From Sindora glabra (taxonomy: Eukaryota > Streptophyta > Magnoliopsida > Fabales > Fabaceae): DNA of 64,000 nt. Where the stretch lies: positions 66,053,455-66,117,454 of the forward strand of contig CM035226.1 in assembly GCA_020226215.1 (NCBI GenBank). Direction: 5' to 3'. A program made the translations under genes and the position numbers. Of the stretch, positions 1 to 13,309 are shown in pieces; position 1 is the stretch's first letter, and every line of letters starts with the position of its first letter. Under the pieces are notes generated by a model. The model was given only the letters and a program-made list of their open reading frames with translations, did not search any database and was not told the DNA's origin.

Positions 1-327
1 ATTCTTTGAATTTTTCAACTTTGGCTTCCTGATTAACTTGTATTCCAAAAACTTTGAAGAGCTCTATAAGTATCATCCCATATGGAAAGAAGTTTTTATT
101 TGCATATGAGTACATACGAAGTAGAATTTAGTAAGGCCAATTAATAGGAATGTTTTGTCTAATAGTCCACATAAGGAATAGCTCATGATCATTAATATGA
201 GTGAAGTTGTGTCTTTTGGGGAAAATTATCTTAATAATGGTTTAGTGTAGAAATCGAAAATCAATTTTCCATTGTAAGTCCAATAATCTATAACTTATTC
301 TTTATGATTTTTTAAATGGGAATTTGG

Positions 328-934
328 CTAAAACAACCTTATAGCAATTGCTTTTGAATACTTTGCAATGGTTCCAGCATTAGCGAAAGCCTGGTTTGCA
401 TTTATGTCAAAAATTTCCAGTAATTCATGAATCCCAAAGGAAAATTTCTCACCTTTAGTAGTGAAGATCAATTCAAGCAAGCTTTCTTGTCTACTCTTCT
501 TAAGGTTAGCATAAAATTGATAAAAAAAGGCTAAGATATATATCAATAGCATGCCCAGTAAATTTAAGAAGACTTAAGTTTTCTAGTAAATGATATAACT
601 TTAGATTTTCACTTTTCAGAAAGTTCACATCCCAATAGTTTTTTGGTTCTATTTTTCTAGTTATGCATTGCAAAAAATTTTCAAAGGCTATTACCTCAGA
701 GTAAACCTTTTCTAGAATTTGATCAATAAAAGGCAAAGGTTGAGATGATGACCCTAAGGCTTTTCCTTTGTTGTTACTTGATTTAGTACGTAGATGTTTG
801 GTAGCCATGCTTTTCTTGCCCATATAAATGATGATTACACATATTTGACAAAAGAAGGAAGGTTTTGAAGTGGGTTTCAGTTGAATAGGTTTTAGGTTGA
901 ATAAAAAAACTAGAATGCAGGTGATTTGATACAT
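328..934 (-). pseudogene. Third ORF of element S: plant-transposon-protein-like domain, frameshifted
   Basis: Two overlapping leftward frames (934-506, then 552-328) make one broken gene, with a frameshift near 545-570. The first part starts MGKKSMATKHLRTKSS and has a Lys/Ser-rich N-terminus. It continues with a block around KPKNYWDVNFLKSENLKLY-type residues, and the second part has FYQFYANLKKSRQESLLE and TTKGEKFSFGIHELLEIF. The FYANL then 'KGxxxSFxxxxLxxxF' spacing is what I associate with the 'putative plant transposon protein' domain often found 3' of pol in plant LTR elements. No function is known. It sits about 550 bp downstream of the pol end, in the env-like position of Sireviruses. 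In-frame stops were not fully checked outside these two segments. Confidence 0.5.
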
Positions 935-1040
935 TGAAGGATCTTGGAAAGAAAAAAGAATGGCTTTAAATAATGTTTTTGAGGGAGAAAGAAAGAAAGG
1001 GAGAGAAATAAGGGAATAAATGGCAAAATTATCGTGCGAT

Positions 1041-1290
1041 AAAGTTTAAATAGACACCTTGTGAATTGATTTATGAATTAATTCATAAATAAACATTATC
1101 ATCTGTGAATCAATTGGCCACTTAATTCATTGCATGAAAATTTTGAATTCGGGATTCCTTCCATATGCTATGAATCGATTTGAGATAACCAAATACCAAC
1201 ATTTTCCCGTAGAATCGATTCACTACTTGATTCATTTCCTTAAATGTGAAATTTTTGAATCGATTCATTACTTGATTCTCTTCATGCTAC
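1041..1290. repeat. Cluster of GAATCGATTC-like inverted repeats upstream of the third ORF
   Basis: At least five imperfect copies of GAATCGATT / AATCGATTC lie here, often as facing pairs (near 1051, 1107, 1173, 1213 and 1259). Several pairs are separated by a short spacer such as ACTACTTGATT or ATTACTTGATT. The block CACCTTGTGAAT-GATT near 1055 also occurs at 6430 in the 5' LTR of the same element, so the two clusters appear related. The role is unknown; the position 5' of the third ORF suggests a promoter or leader. Confidence 0.6.
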
Positions 1291-1487
1291 AACTCTTTTT
1301 TTACATCAATTCTCTTCTCAAATAGCTTGGAAATAATATTTTTGACCTTATGAGTGATTAAATCTTAAATTTGAATTGATATTGTTGAAGATGAAGGATT
1401 ATATATGCAAAGACAAACTTTTAAGATATCTCCGATGCTTAAGTTAGTACAATTATCATAAGATCAAAATTAATGCACAGATTATTT

Positions 1488-4400
1488 TTCAATAAAATTC
1501 ATCATGCCCAATTCTCTTTTTATGAAATTGAAATGATCTTCACTAAGAGGCTTAGTAAAGATGTCTACCAATTAAAAGTTAATTTGAACAAACTCTAATG
1601 AAATATGACCTTTTTGTACATGATCACGAATAAAATGATATCTTATTTCTATATGTTTGAATCTTGAATGCACGATAGGATTCTTGGTAAGATTTATGAC
1701 ACTTGTATTATCATATTTAATAAGAATGTTTTCAAAATCTAGTCTATAATTAGATAGTTATTGTTTTATGCATAAGAGTTGAGCATAACAACTACCTGCT
1801 ACTCTATATTCTGCCTTAATAATGGATAATGTCATATTATTTTGTTTCTTGCTATGCTAAGAGATTAATGAGTAACCAAGAAATTGATATGCTTCACTAG
1901 TACTTTTTCTATCTAACCCGCTACCAACAAAATCGACATTCGAATAGCCTATTAGGAAATTTAATTTTTTTTAGGATACCATAAACCAAAGTAAGGTATG
2001 CCTACAAGATATCTGAAAATTCTTTTCATAGCAATTAAGTGTGATTCTTTTGGATTTGTTGGAATCCTACTCATATACACACTAAACATAATATCTAGTT
2101 TGCTAGCAATTAGATAGAGTAAAGATCCTATCATTCCTCTATATATTGTTACCTCAACATTTTTACCTTCTTCATCTAGATCTAGCTTGGTTGCTATACT
2201 TATAAGAGTGGGAGATAGTTTAGCTTCATTCATCTTGAATTTCCTTAGTAGATTATTTGTATATTCTGTTTAGCTTATGAAAATCCTATCACTTGATTGC
2301 TTGATTTGTAACTTAAGAAAGAAATTTAGCTCACCCATCATGGACATTTTAAACTCACTCTACATTAACTTAGCAAATTATTTGCACATAGATTTATTAG
2401 TAGCACTAAATATGATATCATCAATATATATTTGTAGAAGAAGGATACCATTAAAATTTTATTTTGTAAATAAGTAGTATCAACTTTTCCTTTTGAAAAT
2501 ATTTTTCCCATAAGAAATTTACTTAGCCTTTCATATTAAGCTCTAGGAGCTTACTTCAGACCATATAAGCCTTTCTTCAATTTAAAAACATGATTTGGAA
2601 AGAAATAACTTTCAAAACTTGGAGGCTATTCTACATACATATCCTCCATGATTAAACCATTTAAAAAAGCACTTTTAGCATCCATTTGGTAAAGTTTGAA
2701 ACCTTTCATGCATGTATATACTAATAACATTCTAATTGCTTCTAATCTAGGAATTAGTGTATATGTTTCATCATAATTAATGCCTTCTTCTTAGTTGTAT
2801 TCTTTTGCAACCAATTTAGCTTTATTTCTAACTATAATACCATTTTCATCTAACTTATTTCTAAACACCTATTTTATGCCAATAATTAGGTAATCACTTA
2901 GTCTTGGCACAAGTTTCCAAACCCCATTTCTTTTAAACTGATTTAATTCTTCTTACTTGCCAAGACCCCATGTTCATCAATTATTGCTTCATTTATATTC
3001 TTAGGTTCAATTTGAGATAGAAAATCTAAATGGTCACAGATATTCTTAAGTGAGCTTTTAGTTACTCTTTAAGTTATATCACTAATAACTTAGTCAATAG
3101 GGTGACCTTTCATCATTTTCCATTCCTTCTCATGTCCATGAGTTGATTTTTGTTATGTATCTTCTATGGATAGAGCTACTTCTTTCACTTCATCATTCTT
3201 TTCTTCACCTTTTATCTCTTCATTCAGCTTATTTTGAATTTCCCATGAATGTGCTTACTCCTTTTCTTTATTTGATACCTTTTTCATACTAAGAGAAGAC
3301 TTATCAAATACAACATATATAGATTCTTCTTTTAGCAAAGTTCTTTTGTTATAAACTTTGTAGGCTTTGCTACTCGAAGAATATCTAATAAAGATAGCTT
3401 CATCAGATTTGTCATCAAACTTTTCAAGGTTTTCTTTTCTATTGTTATGAAAAAACATTTGCAACCAAAAATACAAAAATGTGAAATATTTTATTTTCTT
3501 CTCTTGTAAAGTTCGTAAGGGTTTTTCTTTAAAATTAGTCTTATAAGGGCTCTATTTATTACATAAGAAGCAATATTCACTATTTTAGCCTAAAAAGATT
3601 TCAAAATAGAACTATCATTAAGTATGTTTCTTACCATCTCTTTTAGAAACTTATTTTTCCTTTCAACAACCTCATTTTGTTAAGGTGTTCTATGAAATAA
3701 GAAGTTATGCTCAATTCCATTTTCATCACAAAAATAAGTGAAATCTTAATTTTCAAATTTCCCACCATGATAACTTTTAATGCTTACTATGAACATTCCT
3801 TTTTTATTTTGTAAAGATTTTACAAGATTTTTGAAAGCTTCAAAGGATTTATCTTTTGATGGAAGAAATAATATCCATGTAAACCTTGAGTAATCATCAA
3901 TAATTACAAGTAGATAGAGATTTCCTCCATGACTCTTAATTCTTAATGGACTAACTAAATCCATATGCAATAATTGAAATAGTCTAGTTATAGAAACAAG
4001 ATTTTTGGATTTGAAAAAAGATTTTACTTGTTTCCCTTTTTTACAAGCATCACAAATTTTATTTTTAACAAACTTTAATTTTGGCAAACCATCAACTAAA
4101 TTATTTTTGAAAAGTTTTCCTATAAGATTCATGCTTGCATCAGCAAGTCTCTTATGCCAAATTCAAGAATCATCATTTAAACTAACTAAGCATTTAGAAT
4201 CTAGAAAAGGCTCACTATCAATGTCTATCATGTAGATGTTTGCATATCTTTTACCAATTAGCTTAATATGCTTATCATTTTGACTTTCAACAATGCAATA
4301 AGTGAAATCAAATGTGATTTTGTTCCCTTTTTCATAGAATTGACTAATACTAAGCAAATTATGCTTAAGCCTTTTGACATATAAGACATCATCAATAAAA

Positions 4401-5680
4401 GATTCAGAGTTCTTACCCACTTTACCTTTTCTTATGACTTTTCTCTTTGAATTATCTCCACAGGTAACATTTCCTCCTTCCTCAGGTGCTAATGAGATAA
4501 ACTTAGATCTATCTCTTGTCATATACCTTGAGTAGCCACCATCCAAGTACCACATCTCACTTGGAGATCTTAAATGCACCTTATCTCTATCTTTTTCTCT
4601 AAGGCCCATTAAGTATAGAATAATTTCTTCATCCTTATCATTATTATCATCATCTCCTTAAGTAGCTAAATGTGCTTTCTTGTGAGTACTTCTATTCTTC
4701 TTCTTTGCAAGCTCCAACTCCTTCTTCAAATAGATAGGACAATCAAACTTGATATGCCTTTGCTTTTTGCATTTATAACATGTTAGAATGGCTTATTTGT
4801 TAGCTTTTCCTTTGTTTTTATACTTGTTACCTTGAGGTACTCTTCTTTTACCACTTATTCTTTTAAGTGCTCTCTGATATTTCTTGGTCAGAAAGGCTAG
4901 GTTATCCTTTAATGATGTGTCAAATATTTCTTCTTGACAATTTTCATCACTTTCATCTTCATCTATATTTATTTCTACTTTAAGGGCAAGAGACTTTTTC
5001 TTCCTTTCATTATCATTTGGATATCTCTTAAGCCTAAGTTCATGTTCCTTCAAATTTCTAAACAAATCTTGTAGAGTTGGCATCTTTATCTTCTTAGCAT
5101 TTTTTATAATTGTTATCTTTTATTACCACTCTATTGTTAATGACCTCAGCACCTTGTGGACAAGTTCTCTATCTATAAGGTGTCTACTAAGGAGACTTAA
5201 TTAGTTAACAAGAGTTATAAACCTTTACATCATATTTTTAATAGATTCTCTATCATTCATTTTAAACAATTCATATTGACAGAGTAATGTATGTATTTTA
5301 CTTTCTTTAACCTGTGTGGTACCTATATGGGCTACCTCAAGCACATCTTACATTTCTTTAGCAGTCATACAACTTGATACCTTCTCATATTCATTAGGCT
5401 ATAAGGCATTTGATAAAATCCATTTAGCTTTAGAGTGTAGTTGATGTTTTCTTTTCTCTTCTTTAGTCCATTCAAGTCTTGGTTGTAAGACCTCTATGTT
5501 ATTTTCCCTTTTAACTGATAAATTATAATAATTTTTAATTAAATCCCACATGTCATTGTTAGTAGCCTCTATAAAATCCATCATTTTTTGTTTCCAATAT
5601 ATATAATTTTGTCCATTAAAGCTTGGTGGTTTGTTTAGTGGAGGACACTTGGGTAAAATACTAGAACTATTTATATCCAT
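1488..5680 (-). pseudogene. Copia gag-pol polyprotein of element S, decayed
   Basis: The reading frame goes leftward from ATG at 5680. Gag (5680-5399: PPLNKPPSFNGQNYIYWK) is followed by a Lys-rich gag C-terminus (5083-4793). The protease is degenerate (about 4550: the usual DSG start reads DGGYSRYMTRD). Integrase follows (4132-3746: H/C pre-integrase, then LLHMDLVSPLRIKSHGG and SIKSYHGGKFEN, where the usual catalytic Asp is changed to Tyr). The integrase C-terminus at 3476-3255 is in another frame. RT has QMDAKSAFLNG near 2680 and the active-site box YIDDI near 2414-2428. RNase H has SIIKAEY near 1810. Most parts share one frame broken by many stops, with a shift around 3480-3255. It encodes no working polyprotein. 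Confidence 0.85.
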
Positions 5681-5717
5681 TGAATCCTTTTGAGATCATG
5701 AGATCTTATACCAAGAG

Positions 5718-5733
5718 CCAAGCTTAAATACCA
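5718..5733 (-). other. Primer binding site of element S (initiator-tRNA-Met type, diverged)
   Basis: On the minus strand the sequence TGGTATTTAAGCTTGG lies two bases after the LTR end. The usual copia site, complementary to initiator tRNA-Met, begins TGGTATCAGAGC, so this is a mutated version. Its place between the LTR and gag supports the call. Confidence 0.6.
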
Positions 5734-5735
5734 AA

Positions 5736-7159
5736 TGTTATTCAATATTGTACCTAAGAGGGGATAAATTAGGTTTTAAAAACTTTTTTACTAAGATGAT
5801 CAAATTGAAATTTAGCGATTGAATAATGCAGTTAATGAACAAATATATGTAAATTTAGCACACCAACATATATAGTTCAGAAAAATAGAGTAATAGATAA
5901 GTATATAAAGATATGGGGAAGAGGACATTCAAGCATAGCTATTTATAATGATTCTAATCATGAAGATCCAACACTCTAAGTTATACAACCACTACCAAGT
6001 CTCTTTAACTTGGATTTGAACTCTGAATCACTATCCTTTCAAGTTTGAGGACATTTGAAGAAGCCTTAGTATAACCCTCTATTTTTCTTTTACAAATCTT
6101 TTTAAGAATCCTTTCTCAAGGTTTTTATCTTACAAGAGATTCAACACTCTTAATGTCCTTAAGGATACCTCACCTTAAAATATAGCAAATGTATGTTTTG
6201 AATACGAGAATGTTGTTCACAAACTCTATAAGTTTGATTACACAATGAAGCACTAAAAGAGGAATTTCAATTTAATGAGCTCAAAGAATTTTTAGGTTTT
6301 AGATGAGAAGAAAAGGTGTTTCTTGCATCTATGTAATAGTGAAAACACTTTTTTGAAATGAAACCTTTATATAGAGATTGAAGGGATGAAAAAGCCATTA
6401 CTTAGAAAATATAGCCGTTATGGAGCAATTGGCACCTTGTGAATCGATTGCTGAATCAATTCAGACTACCTTTGAATTTTTTGAAAAAGTCTTAGAGAAT
6501 CAATCCCTGAATCAATTCACTCTTAGAAAACAAATCTGGTGAATCGATTAATTAATCGATTCACTGGACCCCAGTTTAGCTTTGGATATGCAGTATCAAT
6601 TAGTGAATTGATTCAACCTTTTGAAAAATAAAGTTTTAGTAAAATTCTCAAGTTGAAGAACAGATTCATCAATTGATTCCTAGAAACTAAAATTTGAATT
6701 TTTAAAGGGATGAATTGGTTAGTGAATTGATTCAAGATATGTAGTTTGCTATCTGTATACCTAGAATTGATTAGTGAATTGATTCGGGCATTTTAATCTA
6801 ATCGATTCGGGCATTCTAGTTTGCTCTCTAAACACTGGAATTGATTCATGAACCAATTCATACCTAATTTTTCAATTTTCATAAGAAAGCTACTTTGAAA
6901 TACAATATTTTTCTTTAAGACTCAATCTAACCTTATTCTTAAAGGTTTTAGACACAAGATTGATTTAAAATGAATTGTATTTTTCATAAAAACTTGAATT
7001 CCTCAATGATTGATTCATCTTTAAAGTTATTCTATAATCCTAACTAGAGTCCTAGCTATATCTATCAAGATCTTTAATCATTAATCTCCATATTTTGCTT
7101 TAAGATTCTAGTTGATCATATGCTAAATCCTAAAATATCTAAATATTTTGCTATCATCA
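5736..7159 (-). repeat. 5' LTR of element S
   Basis: The right part of the element, next to the primer binding site, starts in plus orientation with TGTTATTCAATATTGTACC and ends with ...GCTATCATCA, giving TG...CA ends over about 1.42 kb. The motif CCTAAGAGGGGATAAATTAGG just inside the end is typical of Sirevirus LTRs. The outer boundary (7159) is inferred from the CA end only, because the partner LTR is outside the window. A TATA-like CTATATAAAGG (minus strand, about 6375-6365) could be the promoter. Confidence 0.6.
6425..6870. repeat. Array of GAATCGATTC inverted repeats in the LTR, including a perfect 26-bp palindrome
   Basis: About nine paired GAATCGATT / GAATCAATTC-type boxes occur between 6430 and 6870, most as two facing half-sites separated by 3-6 bases. 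The copy at 6539-6564 is a perfect 26-base palindrome starting GTGAATCGATTAA. Most other copies differ by C-to-T changes (ATTGATT for ATCGATT), as expected from decay of CpG sites. The array lies just downstream of the TATA-like box in element sense, so it would be in the transcribed leader. Confidence 0.75.
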
Positions 7160-10100
7160 AAACTTCCTTGATAAGGCTAGGGCTAATAGAAATTGGAAAC
7201 CCCAAATTGCTAATGGTTAATTTTTAATATGATGTGTTTTCTGGGGTAAATGTTAGTAAGAAAAAGTCCTGAACCTTATGGAGGCTTATTAAGGGTGTGT
7301 TGAATATGACCTACTAATAGCTTTGTGATCAATATTATGAAAACCTAGTGTCCCTGATAAATTAATTAACTGTTAAGTATCAAATGGTCAACTATTAACT
7401 ATTATAAGTTAGGACCAAGTAATGTAATTTTAGATGTTTTGAATTTTGATATGAGCATAAATGTATTTCTTATTATTTTTATAAACAAGTAATGATAAAT
7501 TTATGAGTAAATGAATAAAAAATTAAATGAAATTGGGTGATTTTAATGTATAGTGCTTACCTAATTTGCAAAAATAAGTACTTAAAAGTTATATGACTTG
7601 TATAACAGCATGCATGTACTTCATATTACTTATTTCTAGCTATTTAGAAGTTTTAGTGTAGTTAAACACATTAAGTGAATAAAATGAATGAGACATGTAT
7701 AGTTAAGAATATCTTATACAAAAACCAAATTAAGAGGTACCATGCTAAGATGAAAGTCAAGATAAGGAAGGGATTAGTTATACCCTCAGAACTAGAAATT
7801 TATAAACTTTTGTTTTAAAGAATGCTAAAGTTAATCAAGTTTTGAGAATTTAAGGATCAATTTTTTTTTGAAAGAGAGAAGTATTATTACATCTCTTTAA
7901 AATTTTATAATTTTATAATTTTATTTCGTAAAAGAAAAGATAGATGAAATAAATTAAATAGTTTATGGCAATTGAGTTAGTTTGCTTATTTTAGTCTTCA
8001 TACTTTAGGATTTCATAAGGGAAAGAATAAACTAAATTAAAGTAAGGTGGCTGGAATAGTGAAGGAAAAAGGATCTACTTAACCAAATTAGTTCCAAAAT
8101 AAAAATTTTAGTTAAATAAAAATTTAATTAATTAAATGTCTCAAATAGAGGAAAATTTAAGATCTATATGAGAAAAGGTGTGTGGAATAAAAAAGTAAAG
8201 AGTTATAAGTGATTAAAAATAAATGGATGAATATAAAGGAGATTTTGGATAAAGGATGAACATACCTTTACACCTTTTTTAAAATCCATTTCTATCTCTT
8301 TCTATCCTCCCTTTCACTAATTATAACCTAAAATCTTATTTCCTCTTTTTCATATTGTGTACTACTTCATTTCTTTATCAAATCAAGGAAAAAGGAGTAA
8401 TTCTTGTCGGATTCTTCATGCAATTAAGATATTGATTTCTGAATCATTGTTAATTTTAAATTCTCTTTCATTTAAAATCAAATAAGAATATTAGAAATTT
8501 TAGGTGATTAAAGTCAAAGAACAATAGATTTAACCTTTCAAACTTTCATCCACAATAGATAACTCGATATCCTAGCTCAAACTTCAAGCAACAAGAATGA
8601 TTTGGTTTATTGATAAAAAAAAAAAACCTTAAAGGATTTATGGGTTTATGAGAAATAAAAGATTGAATGATGAATAAAGAGCATATAATGTCATTACCTA
8701 TTCTGATCGTGACCGGCGTGGACCCCATTACTGGTTTTCAATAACCTTAACACATTTTTCTTTAAATATGACAAAAATCACACATACGCACAATACAATA
8801 TGAGTTCAATTTTACACACATACAATAAATCAATATCATGTAAATTAACAATTTTTATTTCCAATTATCAAATCTTTCAAATGAGGCAATCCTGATACTC
8901 CATAGATGTAGCAAACTTAAGTCTTGACCAAAAATATTTAAAATACAATAAAATGAGTTACGAGAACTCAGTGAGCATATAACTACCACTATCTTACAAG
9001 TGATCAACTTAGATATATATAAAAAAAAGTAATAGCAAACCATTTTTTGGATTCTTAAAATATATAAAACCATTTCTTGAAATAAAAATTCACTTGCACA
9101 TGATTTAAACTCTATTTCTCATAGCACAATCATTGGAGCCTCAACTTTCTATCAAAATTCAAATCATGTATTACTCATTTCAGGTAGGCATCACACACAA
9201 ATAACTATCAAGGCTCAAATATAAATAAATGATCACAATCACATTATCAATACAAGTCAATCACAAACAGTCAGATGATGTCACATATTTAAATACAGTA
9301 AACATACATATAGTTATTCGATAATATCAAGTTCAATCCTCTACTTTTCTTAACTGTTTGTTAGGAACTTCTTATTCGACTCTTGAATCAATTTCATATT
9401 TTTCTTAATGATTTACTGAGAATTCTCCATCTGACTTCTACATTATTCAACACCATTCACAATTTCCCAACATCTTATAGAACTTAATTCACTACATAGT
9501 AAATTCACTAGAACTTTACTCTAGTCACATTACTAGTTTCAATACAAGCCCGCATGGATTATTACGGGTAAACAAGCATATAACATAATTATAACATCAT
9601 CTATTATAATCAATCAATCAATTAATATTTAATGTCCTCAAAAGACCTTAACTCTCATATCATAATGATGTATAAAATTATTAATGCAAGATCAGTAATC
9701 TATCACTGAATAATATTAAGCCTAGTGCAACACATTATTAACATCATAACATATAAGTGTCATAAATACTGAATCACCATCATGCTTCCATTGCGCACTC
9801 AAATCCATTAGCCTTTGTTTAAACTCTATCAATAAACACAACTACCATAATTATACTTTTCAAGCATAAGTCATTATATTCACACAAATTATTTATAATT
9901 ATATCAAGAATGACCATTCTTTGCTAATCATGTTTGACTTCAAAAGAAAATCAATCCTAACTTGTCCATAGGAAGAATATAGTTCACAATATCGAAATTT
10001 AAAATAAGAATAGTGGTAAGATATATACTCACCTGAAAACGAATATTCATCTTGAAAATTCCCACATAACCTACTTTCATTATTTCTTTCTTCCTATTTC

Positions 10101-12387
10101 ACAATTAATCCCAAGAAGAAATACAAGGATTACTAAGATTTAATAATCTTAGAAGGTTAAGTCATCTATACTCTTATTTAATATTATCTTTAGCTCTGAT
10201 CTAAGAAAATAATCTATATTTTACATAATCGGAGTTTCATTGACTCATGAATACTCTATTCTAACTATTAGAATATTAGCTAAAAATGGCAAGTACCAAG
10301 TTGAGTACATAAAATAACTCACTTGTTGAAATTGATGATTACCATAAAATTTATCATCTCACTTAATGATTCTAGATTGATCACTTTCCTTACTTTTAAA
10401 TATTTACAAATATCACAATTCTATATTCAAATCGTGAGATCTTCTATTCATACTCATTTGCCACTAGTAAATCAAATTCTCTTTATACATTTTTTTTGTG
10501 TCAATTCTATATAAACATACTTAAATTATTATTTAGTAAAATTATCAAACCTTATTTCACACAACTAAGATATACTAATCCACAAGCATTGCATTTTAAA
10601 TGTTAAATAATAGTACTCTAAAATACCTTGATCATATAAATCTAGCATAATATACTGCAAATTCGATATTCCTTAAAGTCACCATTAGGTATTTTATGCA
10701 TGAACGGAAATGGGTTTCTTAGTGCAAGCTAATTAATCACAAATGACTAGGTTTTGAATTTCTAAAAGCTTACCTTCTTCTTTATATGTTTAGTTAGAAC
10801 ATTGGTGATATAGTTCCAATAACTCATTAGCGGGAAGTTGGGCTCGCGGCTTTGGTTACTTAGACGTTATTGTGTAATTAGGAAGCCCAACATCTGCACT
10901 AACAGGAACAAACCAGGACAGAACAGCAGCGAGGAAGATGGTGATGGCGAGTCTCCGTCAAGAAATTAGCTACTAGGGGAAGAGGGACTCGTTGGAATGA
11001 TTTACGACTTACTATTAACCTAAGTTGCAGTATGAACCAGCATGCAACAACTCCTCACACTGCTTTCATCCACTACCAGATAGAAAGGAAGCTGACGATG
11101 AAATGAGGAAGATTAGCCCCACCGGCATTAAGGACAGGCAATGCTCGGCCAAGTGAACAACAGCCTCTAAACAAAGAGGCAGTGCGAAAGAAAAAAGGGG
11201 AACAAAACTCGTGGAGGAGACAGAGAGCTGGAAAAGAGAGTAAGGTTCGGGCGTGTGACCATGTGCTACTATAAGCGAGCTGTTTTGCACAAAACTCAGC
11301 TCACAGCACGCACCAAAGCTGAATGGCGTAAAACGCTAGCAACATGGCACAAAGAAAACGAAGCTAAGGCGGAGAGAGAAGGAGGACATAGGTCAGTGAA
11401 AGAAGGAGCTGAAAAACAGAAAGAAGAGGGTGGCTTACGAAAAATGCCAAAAAGAAAGAATGGCCTCAGTAAGAAGAAAGAGAGCTAGCCCATCAAAAAT
11501 AAAAAGGAACAATAATAATAAAAGAAGAGAGGCGGTGGAGTAGCTGAGAGGAGAAGTCAGATAATGTAGAAAAAGTAAGGCTAATCCGTATCTTGCTGTC
11601 CTCTATTCGAAAAAAGACAAACATATACATACGAAAACAAAGGTGGTAGAGTCCAGAAAAATAACAAAAGCCATCTGCTGTCCGAAAATAAATAAGAGAG
11701 AGAGACAACAAAATAGGACAAAAGCCGAAAACGAAGGTGCTGGAGAGAGAGAGGGTTATGTGTGTCTAAAATAGAAAGAGAAAGGAGCTAAGAATTTATT
11801 ATTATTATTATTTATATTTATTTTTTTATAATTAAATTTATTATATTTATATATCACAATTCATTACTGTCAAAATACTTATAATTTTTACTATAAATTT
11901 AACAATCATCAATAATTAACTTATAAAATTTTATATTCATAATTACTATTTTTAATTTATGAGAAAATTCTCATAAAATATTTAAACTAATCTCAAATTA
12001 ATCATGATCATTTAAAAATTAATTTATTCCAAACTTCTTCAATTTAAAATAATTGATTGAAATATAAATAATTTATTTCATATTCCTTTGTATCCATAAT
12101 ATTAAACTTATCCTCAACTTATGAGGAATTCCTTATAAATATAATTTTTTTCAATGTTCCAAAATCTCTTGATACAAAAATAAATTTAAAATTAATATTA
12201 ACCAAATATATAAATATCCACAAGTATCAAATTTATAAAACTTAGAATATTACATGTAAATAATAGAACTAAGTTAAATGAAGTTCTTTGAGGAAGTATT
12301 AATGATTTGGCAAGAATTAAATGAGTAATAAATGGATTAAAGTGTATTTAGGTCACTATGAACAATAACTTTAAGGTGAGGAAATTT
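7160..12387. other. Intergenic AT-rich stretch, no gene recognised
   Basis: No open frame here resembles a known protein on either strand. 8690-10800 is very AT-rich with many CACA/ATAC words, reminiscent of non-coding LTR-element sequence, but I could not find paired ends. 10830-11760 is clearly richer in G and purines and holds a 77-codon open frame (11255-11488) of low-complexity Lys/Glu/Arg composition that I do not regard as a gene. 11790-12380 is AT-rich without structure. Confidence 0.6.
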
Positions 12388-12869
12388 GTAAGAACCCTGT
12401 AGAATAGTCAATTACTAGGTTAAAAGATTGACTATTACATTAGGCATTCACCAAAAATTTTATCCAAAAGAAAAAATTGACTATTAGACTTCAAATAGTC
12501 AAGCATTACTTCCCTATTGCCTAAGGACAATAATTTAGGTTGATATTCTAGCATTATAATACTAATGTAATAACATCATAGATTGCTACATAAAACATGG
12601 AAACAATCCAAATGGTGGATTCGCTTCCATCATTGCTTGAGAATAACTAGGATAATGATTAATTATACTAAATAAATTGACTAAAGCATGCAAGGATAGG
12701 ATCAAATCATATAAAGTTTATAAATAGTTTTGAATGAATAATTATGACCATGTAATGAAGGCATGACAATATTTTTTTCATAATCGTGGTATATAAATCC
12801 AATAATTATGTTTAAACATATATAAAATGAATGATTATGATGTATAAAATGAATTATTATGATTTAAGA

Positions 12870-13007
12870 TGATATAATGTGTGATGCACGTTTGTGATCC
12901 ATAGGATCTATAGGGGATGTATTTGATAATGAGAGAATGATGTGATGTGTGATGCATGTCTGCAATCCTTAGGATCTATAAGGCATGTATCTGATGATGA
13001 GGGGATT
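12870..13007. repeat. 68-bp tandem duplication
   Basis: Two copies of a 68-bp unit lie head to tail. Each contains GTGTGATGCA, then AGGATCTATA, then GATGTAT-TGAT-ATGAG; the GATGCA core is at 12883 and 12951. The copies differ at roughly a dozen positions. Confidence 0.7.
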
Positions 13008-13224
13008 ATATGATATGTTATTATCAGATTTGGTATCAAGTTGTGAAAGGTATAAGACTAACTTAGGAAGTTATAGGATACTATTAAACATTGAATGGTA
13101 TTATGTGAAGTTTAAGTGCTAAGGGGGCAAGAATGTGAATTTAGATTGGTCACTATTTTTCTATCACTTGTGATTTATTTATATTAGAATGTTCATTCAC
13201 TAAGTCCCAAGCTTATCCTTGTGT

Positions 13225-13227
<3 letters not shown>

Positions 13228-13309
<82 letters not shown>
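13228..13309. repeat. Compound microsatellite (AT)n-(GTAT)n
   Basis: About 58 bases of alternating A and T are followed directly by six GTAT units. It is the longest simple repeat in the window. Confidence 0.95.

Larger units (their letters stand above)
1..7159 (-). mobile_element. Sirevirus-like Ty1/copia retrotransposon (element S), 3' end outside window
   Basis: A copia element reads leftward. In element order it has a 5' LTR (7159-5736), a primer binding site (5733-5718), a gag-pol reading frame with stops (5680 to about 1488) and a third ORF (934-328). The 3' LTR is not visible and should lie beyond the left edge. Domain order protease, integrase, RT, RNase H places it in Ty1/copia. The integrase and RNase H wording (DHVQKGHI-like and FTKPLSEDHFNFI-like stretches near 1500-1640), the third ORF after pol and the long LTR all suggest the Sirevirus (SIRE/Maximus) lineage. 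The lineage call is inference; the copia call is firm. Confidence 0.8.

Noticed and set aside
11255..11488. 77-codon open frame in a purine-rich, GC-richer block
   Set aside because: Lys/Glu/Arg low-complexity composition caused by purine-rich DNA; no domain, no homology pattern, and other frames are also open nearby.
13029..13045. TTTGGTATCAAGTTG as a possible retroelement primer site
   Set aside because: No LTR end or gag is adjacent; the match to the initiator-tRNA site is short and probably chance.
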